Source: Cliona cf. orientalis
Taxonomy: Eukaryota; Porifera; Demospongiae; Clionaida; Clionaidae
Assembly (NCBI GenBank): GCA_963930775.1
Contig: OZ005699.1
Location: forward strand, 4,423,501 to 4,487,500
DNA length: 64,000 nucleotides
Direction: 5' to 3'
Part shown: positions 1-11,809 of the stretch, piece after piece
How positions within the stretch are numbered: position 1 is the first letter of the stretch
How the letters are laid out: the number at the start of each line of letters is the position of its first letter
The notes under the pieces: model-generated
The model's input: only the letters and a program-made list of their open reading frames with translations
What the model was told of the DNA's origin: nothing
The model's database searches: none
Translations under genes and position numbers: made by a program

Positions 1-134
1 CTGTGTTGCATGCTTGTGTCTGGTAAATTTTGGATATTTTGCCTTTGCAAGCTAAATGCAATATCATGAACTGATCTGACTGTGGTGCTCTAGTACAGCT
101 GGAGAGGCTGCTATCAACACAGAGGGTAAAATGT

Positions 135-222
135 GCTAATCAGTAGCCTCGGCCCAGGCTCCCTCCTTTCCTGCGTGCAACATTGAAACTTGAGGGAGTC
201 TGGGGATGAGGCAACTGATTAG
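135..222. repeat. Small imperfect foldback repeat
   Basis: The outer segments CTAATCAG and CTGATTAG are inverted copies. Inside them TAGCCTCGGCCCAGGCTCCC pairs imperfectly with GGGAGTCTGGGGATGAGGC. The TAGCCTCG end resembles the termini of the larger element at 57251-57698, so this is probably a tiny member of the same group. It lies downstream of, or in the last intron of, ROCO-A. Confidence 0.5.
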
Positions 223-256
223 ATGTGTTTAGCACAGGCACGAGTGAATGTTAAGG

Positions 257-425
257 CTACATCCATATTGGAACAATGCTCACAAGTTTAGATGCAGAGG
301 ACACATTATGGTGCCCTAGTGTTTTCGATCCACATTCAAATTTGATCAGATAGCGAGCATTTGCATTTTTCTGATAATAAATATTCACTATATGATGTCT
401 TGTCTGTTTTATTAGTATGACAACC
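257..425 (-). CDS. Possible alternative terminal exon of ROCO-A
   Basis: The minus-strand stretch begins after a possible acceptor (CACTAAG) and is phase-compatible with the exon ending at 501. It stays open for 55 codons and stops at 257-259. The peptide is beta-strand-like, with a segment reading YLIKFECG. It does not resemble the matching exon of ROCO-B, so it may be chance. If real, ROCO-A would end soon after COR without a Death domain. If not, the real 3' exons lie beyond the left edge. Confidence 0.3.
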
Positions 426-500
426 CTTAGTGCACCACTGGCACAACTACATGTGGGATGCAGTGGTGCAGGGTCATCCAATAGTAATAGTATAACTTAC

Positions 501-1155
501 AGCACAGATATTTTCAGCCTGTGGACATCCCTCATTGGCTCAATTTTCCAGTTACAACCATGAATACGGTTGAATCGGCTCCAACCTTTACAACACTGTG
601 GAGAAGTATGACAGTCGGCTAGTAGTTGGCATAGAAAGCGATGATAAAGTACTTCAGGAAGGAACTTTTGAAAGTCAAAGAAAAATGTAATCCAATTTAA
701 ATGGCTGTCCTCTTTTCTTTTTACGTTTTCTGGCAACATACATGGAATGAGAAAGTCCTGGTTAACTACTGCAGGCTGTCTTTCTGATTCAGAATGACTG
801 GAAGAATCACCAGGAGATGGTGGTTCTTCAGCTCTGTCTTCTAAATTGGGAATAGCATTCTTTTTCAGTGGATAAATGAGGCAGTATGCTTTCAAAATAG
901 TGCACAAGTGGTGAAATGCTTGATCTCTATCATCTGTGCCACCAAGAAACTCAGCCCATAAGTTCTTGAGTAGGTCTTCTGATGCAATACCATCATCAAC
1001 TAATGTCATTGCAGGGATTCTGTCACCACTATAGTTGTCTGAATTTAGTTCCATAACAGCCCTCATAACCCTGGTTAGCCAGACTGGATCTAAAATAATC
1101 AGCTCCGCAAGTTCCTTTTGCTCTTCCTTACTCAAATAAAGGGTAGGAACACGTT
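501..1155 (-). CDS. ROCO-A COR-domain exon
   Basis: The COR signature is visible: LAELIILDPVWLTRVMRAVM, then GIASEDLL, a helix reading HLCTILKAYCLIYPL, and the short motif FLIPCMLPE. It aligns along its length with the ROCO-B exon at 24976-25594. COR follows Roc directly in the ROCO family and mediates dimerisation and GTPase control. The acceptor used (ATTATAG at 1156-1162) was preferred over one 34 nt upstream because it matches the ROCO-B boundary. Confidence 0.82.
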
Positions 1156-4100
1156 CTATAATAGGTACGAAAAACTGTGAATATCTCACTGAAATATCTT
1201 GGTACTGCTTTTTGCTCTACATACAGTGTACACATACTTTGAGATATGCATAAACAAATAATTATTTATAACCCTTGGCACATGTGAAGCATACATAATA
1301 AGTATATGTGCATATAATACTATGAGGATTATCATGAACCCGATGCCCTTGCTTTGTTTCTGCCCTTGAACTGTACCCACATCTTGAGTACCAAAATGGC
1401 TTTACACAACAACTAGCATAAGGGAAGATCTGATATACTAGCTTACCAAGATAAACAAGCTTGCCAGTGTCATGAAAGAAATTCAAGGCTAATTTCTGGC
1501 TTTCTGCATCATCTATACCCTGGTTTTCAGCAAGCTTCAAAACTTCATCTACTGTAACAAACAGAGGGCGCTTCTTCTGAATTAAATTTTGCCGCATTTT
1601 AATAAGTCTGTGCTCAAATCGAAGCCAAATCAATGGATGGTCTTCATCAAGAAACTTGAGTTGATTAGACACTAACTTCAATTCCTTTTGAAGACATAGT
1701 GCCCCACTTCTTTCCCGATCTTCACATTCTTTTCCATCAATAGAATTTTCAACACAAGTAAAGATTTGCTTTGTTTTGGGAGGTCCCATATAATGAAACA
1801 TGTTGATGCACCGTTCATCACGTTTGAACTCGCGTTTAAGCCTTTCATCAATCTTTTTTATATCATCTTCACTAATTTTCCTTTTCCCTTGAGGAAACTT
1901 GTGTGTCCCAACCAAACACACCCGCCTTATATTATCATCTTCATTTGGAGGGAAAATATGTGCATGAATGGAGTATAACCAATATCTCAATTGTTCAATG
2001 GGGCTGGAAGGAATAGCATCACCACTTCCAATGGCGCCTGAGGCTATTGATTCTTCTGCTTCAATATACTCAATCATTGTTTGAAGATTAAAAACAACCA
2101 AATACATAGCTCGCCTCGTGATAAAGCAGTGATGCATAGGACGATACTGTTTCTGACCAGCAAAGTCAAGAGCCCTTAACTCCAATTGGATTGGCTCTGT
2201 AACTTTATCTTTTGCTTCTTTCTTTTTAGCTTTGAGCTTCTTGTTGAAGATTTGGCTTTCTCGGCGAGATATATTTGGTGTACTTGTTTCTTGTTTTGTT
2301 TCCTCTGGTGGACTGTCTGGAGTAGACATACTAACTTCTTCAGATTCAAAGTAGACGTGGGAATTCTCACTATTCTTATGAACTCTTGGTGTTGTATCTT
2401 CAGACTTGGGCTTATCTTGATGTCTCTTTGTGGATGCAATGGGTTTGGGATGATGTAGCTGTACTTGATGCTCACCTTGAGGAGGAACTACTGAAAGATA
2501 CCTCTGCCTATGTAGAGGAGCTCTGTATACTTCATGGACTGCTTGATACTGTGAAGGAACTCTTTCTTGTGTCAGTTCTTTATGGATCCTTTCAAGCTGC
2601 CTTTTGATATCTTCAATCTTGTTCATGAGCTCATCTTCACTCAAAACTGGGTCTGGTCTATACACCTCTTTTTTGTCTTGCTCAGATGTTGGTAGTTCAG
2701 CATGCAAAGAGTCTGAGACACTGTCGATGTACATCTTATTGATTTGTTCTTCTTTGTTTTCCTCGAGTTTCTCTTTCCATTCATCATGATCACCCATGGT
2801 TATAGATCTCTCATCAATAATATCCACCTCATTATCATCAATTCCTCTAGTTGGCTGTAGGTCTTGATCAAAGTCCTTCCTAACAAGTAGGCGATACAAG
2901 CTCGTTTTCCCCACTCGTTCTTCACCTAGGATGAGGAGATTACATCGAGGAATTTTCTTCCTTCCTTTCTTTAATACACGCTTGTAAATTTCTATGGCCT
3001 CTACTCCTCTTCTCGAAATTTCAAGAGGAATCACTGCACAAGGTGAAAACATACATGCACATTTGTATCGGTCTTACATACTAATTGACATACTTATCAA
3101 TCTTACACAGAATACCATTTCAAATAACAGTAGTCTATGTGAGATCGATAAGTAACCTACATGTACCAAACAGCCGTAAAACTAAGCCTAGCTAGCTTTA
3201 TGCCACGTTTCAGCACAAAGGAATGATCGTGCATGGCTAGCGATTGTAACCTCGCTAGCTGCCGTCAACGGCATACAGTGGCCTGATAGCCGGCCGTCCT
3301 GGCTCTCGATTGATATTGCCATGCTTGAAATCAATAGTAGCTGCTGCTACTATGCAGTGCGTACATATAGATAGCTTTTCAATGTGGGGGGCATGTGTTG
3401 CCACATCTATTTTTGTGACCACTCCTACTCATTATTACATCACTACATGGCAGTTGCATTACAAATAAAATTAATGAGAAAGTGGCTTGTTACCCTTGGC
3501 GCATGCGCCGAGGAGTACGGTAGTCATTTTGTGTATCCATCTGTGTGTCTGTTACCATGCTGGCTGCTATACTTTTATGAGTCCAAATTAAGATGTTATA
3601 CAGATTCTTATGGCGTTCCGAACGTATGTATTGTGTGGAATCCACTGAAAACCTTCCTTTATTCAGTTTTGGCGTCATTTGCTGATGGTAAGCTTCTTCA
3701 CCTTTCATAACTTTCTATTTATATAAAAATCATGCTACCACGTGTGAGCAGAGGCTATATACGGTATATACATGTACGAGCAGGTACGCATATGCATTTA
3801 TATCCCGTTACTATGTTGTTGCTAAGTAAACTAGAGCTCTATAGAGCACATACCCCGCGCGCCCTGTAGCCACTCTAGCGTAGTATTGCAATACTATGAG
3901 GCACACATGTAGCGGTTTCATGACGTGACGACCCTTTACAACACAGTGCTTGAGCATGCGCAGTCGCATCCGCATACTAAAAGAGTGGGTGTGGTCGATA
4001 AACCACAGGCATGCTGAACAGAAAATGCACGATTTGTAGAACTAGTAAGCTTTTTCGAGAAATTCGAAGCGCGTACAAACCATTTTTTCACCGATATCTA

Positions 4101-7100
4101 CCGATTGGTTGTGCTTATAGCACGCACAGACGCCTAGAACTCGAGATCTGGCGATTTTCGTGCCGACAACGACAACAACAACAGACATACAAACTGATTA
4201 CTTTACCCCTTGCGCATGTGCGCGGGGTAAATATACACCATAATGCACTTCCTAGAGACAAGCAGTGTAATATGAACACCCTCAGGTAAGCCACAGTGCA
4301 ATATGAATAGCTCCAGGAAACTCACAGTGCAATATTAGTGGCTCAAGGGAAGTCAATGGAGCGTATGGCGGGAAAGGTAGCGGGAGATCGCTGGTTTGAA
4401 GCGATGGGCGGAGTCATCGATCGATGGATCGCGAGTCAAAACAGTATACACGTATATAGGTAAGCTTACTGCATATGCACGTAGCCTTGTTTTTAGGATA
4501 GTCAACAGCTCAAGCTTCGTTTCTTGGCTTCCGAGCTCGACATTGCAGGTCACGCTAACGATGGTAGTTCATCGCCAAGAGTCAGATGGCTGTAGCTAAG
4601 CTAGCTGTATGAATTTGACCACACCCCTCGGTCACGAAAAGTTCAAAAGTTCAATTGACGTTCGAGAACTTGACTCGGAGAGCGGCTTTGTGTGTCCTCT
4701 TTTCTTTTCTACGGTAGCTATGCCCACGGGATATAAACTAGTTATATCACGCACACTCGGGATGCATGGCATTTATTGCCCTCAACCCTCGGGCACAAGG
4801 CCCTCGGGCTTCGGTGCAATAAATGCCATACATCCCTCATGCCCGTGATATAACTATTACTTCTAGCCCGTTGCTATGTGGTTACTAAGGTATACAAGGT
4901 ACTGTATATGTGATACAGTCCCTCCTTGTAGGGCTCATGTCCATATGTTTACTATTATACAGTTCCTGAGGGCCAGGGCAAACATTCATACAGTTCTTGG
5001 GGGCTAAAAACATGTTTATTGTATCCATGGAAACAGTGGACTAGAAAATAGTTATTGACCAATCCCTCGCTTTGTATGCAGTATAGAAGCACTCATCCCT
5101 CGGGCTTTGCCCTCGGGATTTGTGCTTCTATACTGCATACAAACCTCGGGAGTTGGTCAATAACTATTACGTATATTGGGGCATGGTCTACTCTGCGCTG
5201 TGCTACGCGCACGCTATAGCTGGTGCTACTGTCTGGCACTCAAGCTAGCTGATTTCACTTGGCTGCTACATAGCTATAAATTTTGGTATAATATATTATT
5301 ATACGTGGAAACGATTGCTTTACTTCTTTGTGTGTCTGCTACTCGATTGAACAATTCTGTGAGTTTTGTAATTTGTAGCTAGCTATCATATGTATTATCA
5401 TACTTTATGTGATTCTTTTGTTTTTGTGTAAGTGTCCGTTGAAAACGTTGAGTAATTATGCCTCCAGTCAAGCAGTAGTGTGGTGCTAGGTAGTGATTAA
5501 GAAAATTGCATGTATTCAAAAATAATATATTTAGGCCTACTCAATGCCAACTTGATTTGCACTATTGAATGACCACCCTGGATTAGGTAACTTTCAATAT
5601 TCTAGCAGAAACTTTAACTTACTCATTGAAATTTCAACTTTATTATATGAGATCTAGCAACAATAACATTGAATACATACACTCTATGCCGAGGGTTTTG
5701 CACTATAGTGCTTCATTTCTTTCGGCAAAAATCAAATGGTGGGTGGATATACATGGTAGTTTAAGTTCATGGTAGAAAATCTTGGGGGGGGGGGGGCATT
5801 ATTGAATTTGCGTACCTGGGCGCTCTTTTACATCTAAATGCGATACTGATGCCTTGAATATCGGCCCACCCCTCAGTCTTGGCCCAATGTCTGGTGCACC
5901 ACCCATGGGCCCTCTTTCACGAGGGTACGGTAATACATTAATATGCATAATATTATTATAATATGAAAATGTACTACTCACCGTCTTTGTGCTCGACTTT
6001 ATTTGGCAGTTCTTTACTCTACAATAATGAAATTAAATGATTTAATAACTCATCAGCCATTCTGCATACACCTTCCTAACTTTTCCTCTTTAAATTTCCC
6101 ATGACACTGTTGCATTGCTACTGTACCGTATACATGAAAATATTCGTCATAACAGGCGAGAGAGAAGTGAAGTTAGTGGATAGAGGAAAAATCTCAGGAT
6201 CCAGCCGGGATTTGAACCCAGGATCTTCTGATATTTAGTCAGACACTCTTACCAACTAGCCTTGCGCCAGGCTTACTGGGCCCTGATGGCAGCAGAGTAT
6301 AGGATTAATGGTAATATCCTAAGGGACATGTATTTTCTTTCGATTGAGTGCAACGAACTAGACAGAAAATTGAGCTCCTGTCGGTGCGTCTTCAGAGTGC
6401 ATGTTTCAGGGCTGTTGTTGTGGGTACTATGCTTGTTGGCTTGTATTAAGGGCTATTGGACTGGTCCAATGGGGTTGATGCATGGGGATGATGTCACGTC
6501 AGTGTAGGCAGTATTAAGGTAGTTGTTTCGGTAATTTTGTCACTCTTGGCAACATTACACTGCCAACCAAAGCAAAAATTTATATTGTTAACAATTTGGT
6601 GTGAGTCTCTCTGCTACAGATAATTCCTGCAAGAACAGGCTCTACCTACTGGACTGATAGGCTCTGAATGGTATACTTCGTAGTGGGGTGCTGCTGTCAA
6701 ATCTGTTTTTTTTCCCTCTATTTTTCTCAAAATGAGTTTTTTGAGGGTTTTTTTCCGTGAGTGTGCTGGCCACATGCTCTAAATAAATGGTTTGTTAGTA
6801 CGGTCCACCCCAGAAACACTTGAAGTTTATCTCTTCTTTGTACTATATACTTTATTTTATTTATGTGCTTAGTGTGTGCTTGCTGTGCTACTTCAGTATA
6901 ATCAGTTCTGGCAGTGCGCTTTTGCACGGTTGCCCACCACCCAACTAAGGTGTTTTGCATGCGTCATGCACATCACATGCGCATGCAGCTTAGACAGGAG
7001 TAGTTCAAATCCAGTTCTCAATCGGAGATGGTGGAACTCAACTGTGAAATGCTGCAAGCAGCCTACACAGTTTTGGCCAAAGCCCTCCTAGGAGTCCTAT

Positions 7101-9827
7101 TCAATCAAGGCCAAACTGGTGGCAAGGTAATATCCACTAACTTCACTTCTCTCTCACCTGTTATAACAACATCAGCTTTTAGTAAATTACCAGGCTTACG
7201 GTAATTACCGTGTTTATGCTAATAGAACGCAAGCTAAGAAATAGTTACGATTTTAAATTTCGCACGATTTTCTGGTAAAGGTCGTCACATGCTCATTAAG
7301 ATACACTTAGTCTATGAAAAATCCTAGAACGCAAATTTTCTTGTGCTAATTAGATCATGCATTAAATTTTTAACACGGAACTCCTGAAAATATTCGTTGG
7401 ATAAAAATCTTGCAAAGCCCAGCTACCTTTGTATTGCAGAAAAGGTTGTGGAATAACTTCGACAGGACAAAAAATAAGGGTGATAAACTTTTCACCTACG
7501 AGAACAGGTGGGGAAATTGAAAATTTCTACGTATACGGTAACTAGTATTCAAGTTCATTCAAGAATTGTAGGAAAGCTTCAAATGCATATTTTATCAATT
7601 GTGTTTTGAGCAAGTTCAGCCAAACTACAAATCCAGTAATTGCGACGGTCAATCCCATACCATAATAATATTAACAAACACATTCACACTTAATAACTGT
7701 AGATGTAGGAACTTGTAGTGAATCAATGCTCACATTAAAACTGTCCTAGGCTTTTCAAATACCGTAGATCTGGAAATTTTCGTGTACAGAAACTTTCGTA
7801 TGATAAATTTTCGTGTAAAAATATTTTCGTAGGAACGACCCCTTACCGCATTAGCGTTAATAGTGCATACTAATTTTCGTAAGATTAATTTTCGTAGCCG
7901 CCACCGACTACAAAAATATTTTTACAACGAAAATTTCCAGATTTACGGTAATATTATTATACTACTGTAATATGTATGCAGTATATTTGTAACTGTTTTG
8001 TGAGTCTCTTACATCATTCATGATAGACTTAATTTCAGGACGATGTTGCTCCAAAAGATTAATGACATCCATACTTTCACTTCTGTATGCATAATGAAGG
8101 GCAGTGTCTCCCTGCATAAAAAAAGTAGCATTGTGTAATACTAAATTATCTCAAACAAATAACAGATCAGGGGCCTTGCCTACTGTGAAGCAGCTATGAC
8201 CCATATAATATGGATGGTGCTAACAACAGCATTCTGGCAGATAATCTACCAGAATGCTGCTGTTAGTACCCTAAATATGGGTACACTGGCTTAGAGATTT
8301 CACTGTATGGCAGTCCAGAGACATTAAATAGTTCCTTCCTTACGTTTTTGTCCCGTGTCGTTAGGGAATGTTTTTTCTCAATTAACAATTCGACAATGCT
8401 AGTGGAGTTGTGGGCAGCAGCAATATGGAGGGGAGTCCGTTCCCTAGCTTCACTGTCGTGGTCAGTTGGTTCAGTTGTCATAGTATTAGTGGCAACATCA
8501 ACATCAGGCAGTGTAAGTAAGTAACGTACAATCTCCTCTTTCCTGTACTCACAAGCCATCGATAATGGTGTATGATTGCACTACACAAAAATACATGATT
8601 TTTAGTAATATAAAATCTTCATACACATTTTACTGACTTTGCATTTCTGCTTCAACATGTCAGAGCAAACATCTTTCATCTTGTCAATCAACCACCTCAG
8701 CACTTCAGGGTTCCCGCTAGCACAAGCATGATGAAACACATTCCAACCATTCTAAACCAAGGGATAAAACTAGTTTACATCCACAAATTCGCAGTGTCAG
8801 CACAGGTCAAACCTTGTCTATTGCTGTTTTCAAATCATCACTAACTTTTGGTACTATTTCCTTTAAGCAGTCCAATTGCTCAGCTCTGGCAGCTATATGC
8901 AACACCGTTTGCTTCTTCTGTATTAATGAAGCAGTATCATACTCGTAAGCTATTCACTGTGTACGTACTATTTATATAATAATTATAGTACAACACTATA
9001 TAAACCTTTGTTGTGATTGCATGGTCTACTAGATCAAAGCACTCCTTCACAATTTCTATATGGCCTTCCTTCACTGCATACATCACTGGATACCAACCCT
9101 GTGTAGCATGAATTCAGAACACCAATAATTACTCCTAGTCACTGATCTACATGCCACAGCTTCATGCACCTCTTTAGCTCTTGTTAATAGGACAGCTTCA
9201 CAGTCCGAAGGCAGGGAAAGTTTGCCTTTCTTTGAACAATACACTTGCTGATTCTTAGCTTTCTCCAAGAGCTTTTTCAGAACATTAAGATTTCCTCTCC
9301 TGCACACTATGTGAACTGCCGTTAATCCATGCTGCAATGGAGAGAAGATGAATGATCGTGCACTTTAAGTCAATCAGCATGCCTACTTACCCTATTTTTC
9401 AGGGCTATAGTTGCCTCATTCTTAAGAAGAACATCGACTATATCTTCACAATCATCTTCACAGGCAATCATTAAAGGAGAATGACAGTGATACTTTTTCT
9501 GCACCTATAATAGACAGAGTATCAGAGGATGTAGGAACTGGGGGCGGGGCTGGATTTAACATTGACACTCTCGTGTACACAATATATCCACCCACCTCAT
9601 CACGCTCATGCATGCCCCAAGATGAACATTAACATCATACGTACCTTCACTCCCAAATCCTCTGGAAAGGTATCCAAAATTTCTTTTGGCTTCCTCTTTC
9701 CTTCACTGAGATAAAGACTTATAGCTGACTTAATAGGAGGGATAGATCTTCCCACAGCAGCCCTCAATACAACTTCCTGTAACTGCTTTTGGATTCTGTT
9801 TTCTGAGTCCCTAGGTTTTGCAGCCAT
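501..9827 (-). CDS. ROCO-A: ankyrin-Roc-COR protein, kinase-less DAPK-like; 3' end uncertain
   Basis: Likely signalling GTPase of the ROCO family. Exons in transcript order: 9645-9827, 9391-9504, 9170-9331, 9006-9098, 8813-8917, 8638-8751, 8344-8580, 8013-8111, 5982-6018, 1447-3033, 501-1155. All joins keep frame (about 1,128 codons in the window). Exons 2-8 encode about eight ankyrin repeats (for example TPLHIAAAHNSTSIVELLIE); exon 10 holds Roc and exon 11 COR. The start at 9827 was chosen because it gives an N-terminus of similar length to ROCO-B; an in-frame ATG at 9887 would add 20 residues. The 37-nt exon 9 was found by its position, phase and likeness to the ROCO-B linker exon. No kinase domain is visible in the 3.7 kb upstream. 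The C-terminus is missing or unresolved. The gene is head-to-head with its paralogue ROCO-B, and every exon boundary phase matches. The Ank-Roc-COR order is that of DAPK1 without its kinase. Confidence 0.85.
1447..3033 (-). CDS. ROCO-A Roc GTPase exon
   Basis: This 1,587-nt exon encodes the GTPase core. The P-loop GEERVGKT lies near 2903-2926, and the switch II motif DFAGQ is followed by a conserved PMHHCFITRRAMYLVVFNLQ segment near 2090-2170. The expected G4 motif reads GTHKF, so the Asp of the THxD form found in other Roc domains is absent. About 250 residues separate P-loop and DFAGQ, against about 50 in a usual Ras-like fold. The extra part is charged and low-complexity with a short coiled-coil-like stretch (KIEDIKRQLERIHKELTQE). 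The exon starts in phase 1 and ends in phase 1, as in ROCO-B. Confidence 0.85.
3130..3355 (-). repeat. Dispersed repeat, inverted relative to 12586-12808
   Basis: Shared blocks include the region around ATCAATAGTAGCTGCTGCTA here and TAGCAGCGGCTACTATTGAT at about 12590, plus CCGTAAAACTAAGCCTA against TAGGCTTAGTTTTACGG. It lies in the large intron of ROCO-A just upstream of the Roc exon. The copy at 12586 lies between the two ROCO start codons. Confidence 0.6.
3484..3765 (+). repeat. Family A dispersed repeat
   Basis: It starts with CCCTTGGCGCATGCGCCGAGG and continues through a CTGTGTGTCTGTTACCA segment and a GGCGTTCCGAACG segment to CAGTTTTGGCGTCATTTGCT. Related copies occur at 20272-20500, 33735-34065 (minus), 46158-46280 and 58380-58662 (minus). 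Complete copies carry a self-complementary GCGCATGCGC-type core at an end. No coding capacity is seen. Confidence 0.6.
4005..4240 (-). repeat. Family B dispersed repeat
   Basis: It shares GACAACGACAACAACAAC and CTGATTACTTTACCCCTTGC with the reverse complement of copies at 15050-15325 and 45480-45790. A shorter relative lies at about 49840-49892. It sits in a ROCO-A intron. Confidence 0.55.
4737..4858. repeat. Imperfect hairpin repeat
   Basis: The arms ATATCACGCACACTCGGGAT and ATCCCTCATGCCCGTGATAT, and inner GGCATTTATTGC and GCAATAAATGCC, fold back on each other around a CCCTCGGGC-rich loop. A second hairpin with the same CCTCGGGC-type loop lies 190 bp away. Confidence 0.7.
5047..5168. repeat. 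Imperfect hairpin repeat
   Basis: The arms AGTTATTGACCAA and TTGGTCAATAACT enclose TTTGTATGCAGTATAGAAGC and its inverted copy GCTTCTATACTGCATACAAA. The loop contains CCCTCGGGCTTTGCCCTCGGG. Its loop resembles that of the hairpin at 4737-4858, so the two are probably related. Confidence 0.7.
6148..7165. mobile_element. Element with roughly 35-bp inverted ends and a tRNA-like head
   Basis: The left end (6148-6182, core AGAGAGAAGTGAAGTTAGTG) is an inverted near-copy of the right end (7131-7165, core CACTAACTTCACTTCTCTCT). A tRNA-like stretch lies just inside the left end. The ORFs inside look non-coding. It sits in the ROCO-A intron between exons 8 and 9. The interior is not recognised, so it could be a composite of two insertions. 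Confidence 0.5.
6185..6265 (-). repeat. tRNA-derived (SINE-like) sequence
   Basis: Read on the minus strand it has an A-box-like GGCTAGTTGGTAAGAG and a B-box GGTTCAAATCC at tRNA spacing, with a clover-leaf-like order. The acceptor stem is poor and no 3' CCA or terminator was seen, so it is more likely a tRNA pseudogene or SINE head than a functional tRNA. Confidence 0.5.
7760..7950. mobile_element. 191-bp element with TACCGTA/TACGGTA ends
   Basis: The left end TACCGTAGATCTGGAAATTT mirrors the right end AAATTTCCAGATTTACGGTA. The interior has several TTTTCGT repeats. It belongs with the other TACCGTA-ended elements of the window and lies in a ROCO-A intron. Confidence 0.65.
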
Positions 9828-10007
9828 TATGGTACAAATTTCAGCGATCTGGCTAGCTCTAGCATGCGCATATGCTGCTAGCTCCACAAATTAGTGCAAG
9901 CCTTTCACGTGACCAGATCACGCGAATAACCGTTTACCGTATAGCACTTAGTCTCGTCCCCAGACCCCGCCCCAAAAAGAAGGGGAAAGGGTCTGGGGAC
10001 TCAGAGG

Positions 10008-10230
10008 AGGTAGGACAGGCTTAACCTTTGGCTAATAGTTCACTAATTAAATCGCTAGTATATACTTTTGTGAAGGTTTTTAGAGGATATCGTTGCGATT
10101 TTCGAACTCAGCGCTAGTGATTTAGTGGGGGAGCCCCTCTTAGTTAGCACTGTAGAGCAATTTTTAGATCTTTGGAATGTCAATTAGCCGCTTTGATTGA
10201 CATACCAAAGCTTCTATGCGGTAAGCTTAC
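10008..10230 (+). mobile_element. Truncated copy of the 16337-16713 fold-back element
   Basis: From CAGAGGAGGTAGGACAGG through the GGAATGTCAATTAGCCGC axis it nearly repeats one arm of the palindromic element at 16337. The second arm is replaced by unrelated sequence. It is preceded by an element end with TAGTCTCGTCCCCAGACCCC (9951-10007). Confidence 0.65.
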
Positions 10231-10640
10231 CTTGGTATGTCTGTAGCTTTCTCAGTCTGTGTATAGCTACTTGCGATCGACCGACCGATCGACGATACGA
10301 CTCCGCCCATCGCTTCGAACCGCTTTGTGCTTTTCTCCTGCCATTCTTCCCGCTACACGCTCCATTAATATAGCTTTACAGAGCCCCCACAGAATCGCTG
10401 AAGAAGCGGCTAGTTCTTTGATCCTCGGCAATACTTTTGCCTGAAGCGCGTTTGACAGTGCAATATGAGTTTGCGGTTAGTGCGATATCGTTGCGGTTAA
10501 ATTTGGCGGTTCGGTACGGGATCGCCATACGTATAATATTATATGCGAGTAGGAAATTTTGGCGGATTTTTAATTTGCCGGTTCACCGTTGCTATACCAG
10601 AGTTGCTATACAGACCGCCAAGACTCAGAGTATAATATAA

Positions 10641-11230
10641 CAAGTATAAAAACAATTGAATAAAATTGAAGAATGAAGTAGGGATGGCAGGATCAAAAAG
10701 TACACAAACAAGAGATAATCACATCTACTATACATCCTACGCTTGCTTTTCTCGACTATTGTGCACCTATTAATCATGGTTGACGTCTTTGTTGAGTGCG
10801 GTATGTGGGAGACATTTATGCAGGTTGTTCCCTAGTTGTCACGATGGTTCGATTTATCAGTTTTGATTCAATCGCATCATAGTTATTACTGGATATTTTT
10901 GCACCCCTCAAAAAGCAAGCTGTATAGTAGATGTGATTATCTCTTGTTTGTGTCATACCTGCCAACCTGCAGATAATCCTGTGCTTGAAATTTGTATAAA
11001 ATGTGCTTGATTTGGGGCATTTTTGCTTGAAAATGCTACTAGCTTCTCCAAAATGTATTAGCATATATGGGCCAGGTTCTCACAAAAAATGGTGATTTTT
11101 GTGAGGGATGGGTACCATTTTTGCTTGAAATCAAGCAGAAAGCTGGATGGTTGGTAGGTATGTTGTGTACTTTTTGATCCTGCCATCCCTACTTCATTCT
11201 TCAATTTTATTCAATTGTTTTTATACTTGT
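10641..11230. mobile_element. Inverted-end element, interrupted copy
   Basis: The left arm (10641-10712, with GAAGTAGGGATGGCAGGATC) is repeated inverted at 11163-11230. The same family forms the intact element at 19109-19504. An internal copy of AGATGTGATTATCTCTTGTT at about 10929 suggests a nested or rearranged insertion. Confidence 0.65.
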
Positions 11231-11387
11231 TTCTGTTCTTTTTTATTGCACTTAGTGTAATTTATCAATGCCATCTTACATGGTTTGCTCACAACTGCTG
11301 ATTAAGTGGAAGATGGGAGGTGCGCAAAATTCTCTGCCACGCCCCTCATTAACTTGCGATGAACAGGATGACAAAGAAGGCTGCTTT

Positions 11388-11441
11388 TAGTCTCGCAAGC
11401 CACACCCTTGCGGAGATTGAAGGGTGTGGCTTGCGAGACTA
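11388..11441. mobile_element. 54-bp perfect hairpin with 9-bp target duplication
   Basis: Two perfect 22-nt arms (outer TAGTCTCGCAAGCC and its complement, inner CACACCCTT) flank a 10-nt loop. The flanks GGCTGCTTT (11379-11387 and 11442-11450) are identical, which is a 9-bp target-site duplication. The ends match the larger TAGTCTCG elements in this window. It has no room for coding or promoter sequence. Confidence 0.8.
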
Positions 11442-11809
11442 GGCTGCTTTAGGCGGCCCAAGTAGTGATGAGACTTCCGCTTAGGGAGAAAATCAAATTC
11501 TGTGTTTTACTGTTGGCAGCAGCTAGCTACCCGGCATAATTTATGATCTGTACTACGTTTTGAGTACGTTTTAATACCGCTGCTCGATCCTTGTTCCTTC
11601 ATATCTATGACCGATCCAGCGTAGCACTAGCGCTGCAAGCGCTAGCGAGTAGCTCGCCTATACCTAGCGCCTTACCGCTCCTCGAGTATTGAACCTTCAT
11701 ATCCATGATCGGCCCAGCGCGCCGTTGCACGCGCTAGCGATGTACTAGCCTCGAACCCAGGCTCACTTTCGCTCGCCTAGCGCCTAGGGCCAGGCGCTGT
11801 CATATGACT

